64,000 nt of DNA from Prorocentrum cordatum. Its lineage: Eukaryota > Sar > Dinophyceae > Prorocentrales > Prorocentraceae. Below are positions 61,460 to 64,000 of this stretch, in pieces. The stretch lies in the NCBI GenBank assembly GCA_963575745.1, contig CAUYUJ010013925.1, forward strand, positions 349,945 through 413,944, in the 5' to 3' direction. The notes below the pieces were generated by a model. The model was not told where the DNA came from, made no database searches, and saw nothing but the letters and a program-made list of their open reading frames with translations. The position numbers and the translations under genes were made by a program. The stretch's first letter is position 1, and each line of letters opens with the position of its first letter.

Positions 61460-62651
61460 GTGGGCCTCTGCGCCGTCTCTGCCTGGCCCCCCGTGCCCGC
61501 CCAGGGTGGCTGGGCCGACGGAGCAGGGGGGGGCGAGGTGGAGACGGGGGCTTGGGCGCCATGCCCTGGCCGACCTCGTCGCGCATGGTGTTCGGGAAGC
61601 TGGCCCAGCCTGCGCCTGGGGAGAGTGCCTCCCAGCGCTCGTCGTCCAGCTCCTCCACGTTCTTGCCGCCGATCTCCGTGGACTGTGATCCAGCAGCGGT
61701 GGCCTCGGCCTCCTCCTTGGCCTTGGCCTGCAGGCGTCTCTTAGTCCTCTTGCTCTGCGGGTTGGGCGCCTTGCCCTTCCTCGGTGGGTGCGGGAACGCC
61801 ATCGGCAGGTTGATCGTCCTACACTGCGTCGCCAGTCCCTGTCCTCGAATCGTGAACTTCAGTCCGATGTGTGGCTTCCATGGTACGTCATAGACGCCTT
61901 CGACTCCTGTGATCAGCTTGCTGCCTGCGTCGTTCGTCATCGCGAAGTCGATGTGGGAGGGCTCCTTCTCCGCTAGGAAGCAGGTGTGCTGGTCCTCAGG
62001 CAATGAGATGATGGCGCTCGCGCCCATCGCCTTTGGCCAGCCCGTCGCCCAGAACGTCTTCGGGTCAGTGTTGAAGTCGCCGCACACCACCCACGCCCCT
62101 TGCAGCGTCTTGAGGAACGCGGCCAGCGCGGTGAGCTTGCGGCTGTTGATGCCGTCGGTCAGCGACCTGTTGCAGTCCAGGTAGAGGCTGACGACGGTGA
62201 GTGTAGTGCCCTTCAGGTGCCAGGTGACTGGTGTCCAGTCGCACATGTCGAAGCCTCCTGCTCGGTCAGCGCCTCGTCGAATGTCCGCCGTGGCATTCGA
62301 GACCTGTCGAGCTCTGGCCAAGTGTCTAAAGCTGGTGACGCGCAAGTGCCCCTTGGAGATGACTGCCGTGCCCCCACAGCTGCCTTTCTCCGATCGCGTA
62401 CTAGCTCTCGCCGCGGTGCAGGTAGCCCTGAACCCCATTTTGCAAAGGTCCTGCTCCGCGTCGTCTAACTGAGGGTGCAGTACGTGCATCTCTTGCAGCG
62501 CCAGCATGTCGAAGCCGTTGCCTCCGATGCCCTGCTGCAGCAGCCACAGCCGTGCTGTGGGTCCCCAGGTCGAGATGTTGGCGCAGAAGAGGGTGCGCTC
62601 GTGGGCTGCGGCGTCGCCAACGAGATGCCGCCGCCGCCCTCGCGCGCGCCC
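61422..62651 (-). CDS. LINE ORF2, APE-type endonuclease part
   Basis: The frame is open from directly after the TAG at 62652-62654. It reads ANISTWGPTARLWLLQQ at the start, then LALQEMHVL (catalytic Glu), GGTAVISKGHL, VVSLYLD, WVVCGDFNTDP (Asp and Asn of the EEP fold) and PSHIDFAM. A basic linker follows. It is the endonuclease that nicks target DNA for target-primed reverse transcription. The usual final SDH motif is not obvious (DVPWKPHIGL lies in that region). The first ATG in the track (62505-62507) would remove the N-terminal beta strand. Because homology to the fold begins upstream, initiation must be non-AUG, by readthrough, or by reinitiation. The frame ends at 61422. A C8 run on the sense strand (61527-61534) is the most likely point of the frame change into the RT frame. 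Confidence 0.75.
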   Translation of the reverse strand, partial: GRARGRRRHLVGDAAAHERTLFCANISTWGPTARLWLLQQGIGGNGFDMLALQEMHVLHPQLDDAEQDLCKMGFRATCTAARASTRSEKGSCGGTAVISKGHLRVTSFRHLARARQVSNATADIRRGADRAGGFDMCDWTPVTWHLKGTTLTVVSLYLDCNRSLTDGINSRKLTALAAFLKTLQGAWVVCGDFNTDPKTFWATGWPKAMGASAIISLPEDQHTCFLAEKEPSHIDFAMTNDAGSKLITGVEGVYDVPWKPHIGLKFTIRGQGLATQCRTINLPMAFPHPPRKGKAPNPQSKRTKRRLQAKAKEEAEATAAGSQSTEIGGKNVEELDDERWEALSPGAGWASFPNTMRDEVGQGMAPKPPSPPRPPLLRRPSHPGRARGARQRRRRGPRARGVQAPHGRR

Positions 62652-63671
62652 CTAGTGCGACACGGGGCTTGTGGCCCCCGTCGCACCCTGCGCCGCCGCC
62701 GCACGCCTGCTGGCCAGGAAAGCCTCCTCGGCTGCGCCCTGGGCGGGGCCTGCGGCATCTGGTGCCGCCGCCGCAGCCGCTGGGGGCACTGCCTCTGGGG
62801 GCCTCGGGCCTGGCGCTGCAGGTTCTCCTGTGGCGAGCTTCCTCTTCTTGGCTTCCTGCTTGATCACCTGCCGCTTCTCGATCGCGGCTGCCTTGGCTTT
62901 CGCCAGGTGCTCACGCAGGTGTCCCTGGAACTGCTTGGCATTCTCTTGCATCTGCTTGACGACCTGGGCCTTGGCCTCCTCGACTTGCTTCCTGGCTTCC
63001 TCATCCAAGTCGTCGTCGTCTAGCGCGAACTCCTTGCTGATGTCCTCCGCCAGCTGTCCACCTGTCAGCTCGTCGAGCTGTCCCGTCACCAGCTGCTCGA
63101 TGATGCCAGCTGTGGGTGCCTGCTTTCCTTCCTGGTGGATCGCGTCGCACTCCGCTTCGGCCTGCAGGACAGCGCTGGCCCTCTCCTCGAGCAGCTCGCG
63201 CGCCTTTCGCGCCTCCTCCTCAGCCTTCTGCTTCGCCGCGAACGCCTGCGAGTACTGCCGCTGGGCTGTCTGCAGTGAGCGTGCAGCGGCTGCCATCCTC
63301 TCAGCTCTCGGCTTCTGCGGGGCCGTCGTCTTGGCCGTCTGCAGCGCCGTTGTGGCCACCTGAATCTGCTTCGAGATCGTCTCGCTGCCCTCGATCTGCA
63401 GCTGGCCGAGGGAGGCGGTGATGAGCTGCAGCGCCTGGGCCAGCTGCTCGGGCCCTTTGCCCTTGCCGCTGGCCTTGCCGCCTCCCGTGCTGCCGCTGCT
63501 GCCGCTGCCGCCTCCTCTGGTCGCTGCCTCCGCCGAGTGGCCCTTGTGGTTCTTCGGCTTGGGGAGCATCTTGTCGCAGGTCCCGCAGCGGTAGCTCATG
63601 CTTTCCAGCTTCGAGTTCCACCACCACTGACCGCAGGACTTGCACACTGTGTAGTCGGCGGAGCGTCCCAT
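62652..63671 (-). CDS. LINE ORF1: zinc-ribbon and coiled-coil protein
   Basis: I prefer the ATG at 63669-63671 (MGRSADYTVCKSCGQWWW) as start; the open frame extends to 63950 with a GTG and Arg/Ala-rich low complexity. It has a four-Cys zinc ribbon (CKSC and CGTC), a Gly/Ser-rich linker with KGKGP, then a long Ala/Glu/Gln/Lys helix (RSLQTAQRQYSQAFAAKQKA and on) predicted as coiled coil. An acidic patch (ALDDDDLDEEARKQ) and a basic tail follow. It stops at TAG 62652-62654. ORF1 proteins bind the LINE RNA. The stop is in frame with the downstream endonuclease, with 48 open codons between the TAG and the first ATG. Confidence 0.7.
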   Translation of the reverse strand: MGRSADYTVCKSCGQWWWNSKLESMSYRCGTCDKMLPKPKNHKGHSAEAATRGGGSGSSGSTGGGKASGKGKGPEQLAQALQLITASLGQLQIEGSETISKQIQVATTALQTAKTTAPQKPRAERMAAAARSLQTAQRQYSQAFAAKQKAEEEARKARELLEERASAVLQAEAECDAIHQEGKQAPTAGIIEQLVTGQLDELTGGQLAEDISKEFALDDDDLDEEARKQVEEAKAQVVKQMQENAKQFQGHLREHLAKAKAAAIEKRQVIKQEAKKRKLATGEPAAPGPRPPEAVPPAAAAAAPDAAGPAQGAAEEAFLASRRAAAAQGATGATSPVSH

Positions 63672-63956
63672 GCTGGCCAGCGACGTCGGGGGCGAGCTGC
63701 CGTGGTGCAGGTACAGCAGCTGGTACTGAATTCTCGCCCTGAGGTCTCGGCGAGCTTGGGCGCGCTCTCGGCGCTCACGCCTGTGCCAGGCGGGCGAGCG
63801 CTCTCGCGTCGCCGTCCTGTCGGCGCCGCCGCCGCCTCCTCCTCGCTGGACGCGCCGCCTGGCGGCGCTGGGGGCCCCGATGGCGCGGGCCCGCCCGCGC
63901 GCGCCCGCCGCGGGGCAAACGGCACGCGCGGGGCCTCGCTGCGGAGCCACCTAAGG

Positions 63957-64000
63957 GGAGGAGGAGGAGGAGGAGGAGGAGGAGGAGGAGGAGGGAGGGA
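63957..64000. repeat. (GGA)n microsatellite at the window edge
   Basis: GGA units up to the end of the window, next to the 5' side of the LINE. On the sense strand of the LINE this is TCC, the same polarity as the repeat at its 3' end. Confidence 0.9.

Larger units (their letters stand above)
56169..63956 (-). mobile_element. Nearly full-length LINE (non-LTR retrotransposon) with RNase H
   Basis: The minus-strand order is ORF1 with zinc ribbon and coiled coil, APE-type endonuclease, reverse transcriptase, RNase H and cysteine-rich tail. It is about 7.8 kb and bounded by GGA microsatellite at both ends (55939-56168 and 63957 onward). No target duplication can be defined inside such repeats. 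ORF1 and the endonuclease share a frame separated by one TAG. The endonuclease and RT frames overlap by 38 nt with a frame change. Confidence 0.85.

Noticed and set aside
1-64000. tRNA, rRNA or snRNA genes
   Set aside because: I found no cloverleaf with recognisable A and B boxes, and no conserved rRNA or snRNA words, by eye; a covariance-model search would be decisive.

Overview
The window looks like nuclear DNA of a dinoflagellate. The reasons are a head-to-tail tandem gene array, a GC-AG intron, a secreted TSP1/vWA protein of the type expanded in alveolates, a copia-type polyprotein with the layout seen in dinoflagellate elements, LINEs that carry RNase H and a methyltransferase-like module, and very abundant simple repeats. 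Nothing bacterial (operons, Shine-Dalgarno sites) is visible, and most long open frames are by-products of GC-rich or repeat DNA. Every protein-coding feature I support is on the minus strand.

Layout. 1-6.7 kb is repeat DNA: a degenerate TATG tract, an 86-bp tandem repeat, several inverted-repeat elements, a 90-bp minisatellite, and a 220-bp TIR element with a 7-bp target duplication. 6.7-43.2 kb is a three-copy tandem array (copies A, B, C) of one gene, modelled with five exons: signal peptide, coiled-coil exon, TSP1/vWA exon, a 45-nt exon and a 60-nt terminal exon. The product would be about 1,000 residues and secreted. Copy A is split between exons 1 and 2 by a 15.9-kb LTR retrotransposon (11795-27722). 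It has 96-97% identical LTRs and a 5-bp target duplication. Copy B preserves the empty site, and copy C carries what looks like a deletion scar of the same insertion. 43.2-44.8 kb is the upstream spacer of copy C.

44.8-56 kb is a graveyard of 5'-truncated LINE pieces (RNase H; C2H2 fingers plus methyltransferase-like module; a second RNase H), each abutting a GGA/TCC-type microsatellite, mixed with satellites, CAA tracts and palindromic elements. 56.2-64 kb is a nearly complete LINE: zinc-ribbon/coiled-coil ORF1, APE-type endonuclease, reverse transcriptase, RNase H and cysteine-rich tail. It is bounded on both sides by GGA microsatellite.

The most unusual signal is inside the LTR element. 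At least 30 perfect 14-nt hairpins of the form GCnnG-tetraloop-CnnGC are scattered over its whole interior, in all three reading frames and in noncoding parts. The two middle stem bases vary but stay complementary (10 different pairs). On the sense strand nearly all loops are GNRA-type (GAAA, GCAA, GAGA). The same element carries a Tpt1/KptA RNA 2'-phosphotransferase domain, a RING-H2 finger, a methyltransferase-like region and sequences resembling the dinoflagellate spliced leader. Frame shifts are frequent throughout the element, so this copy is probably dead, or the assembly has indel errors.
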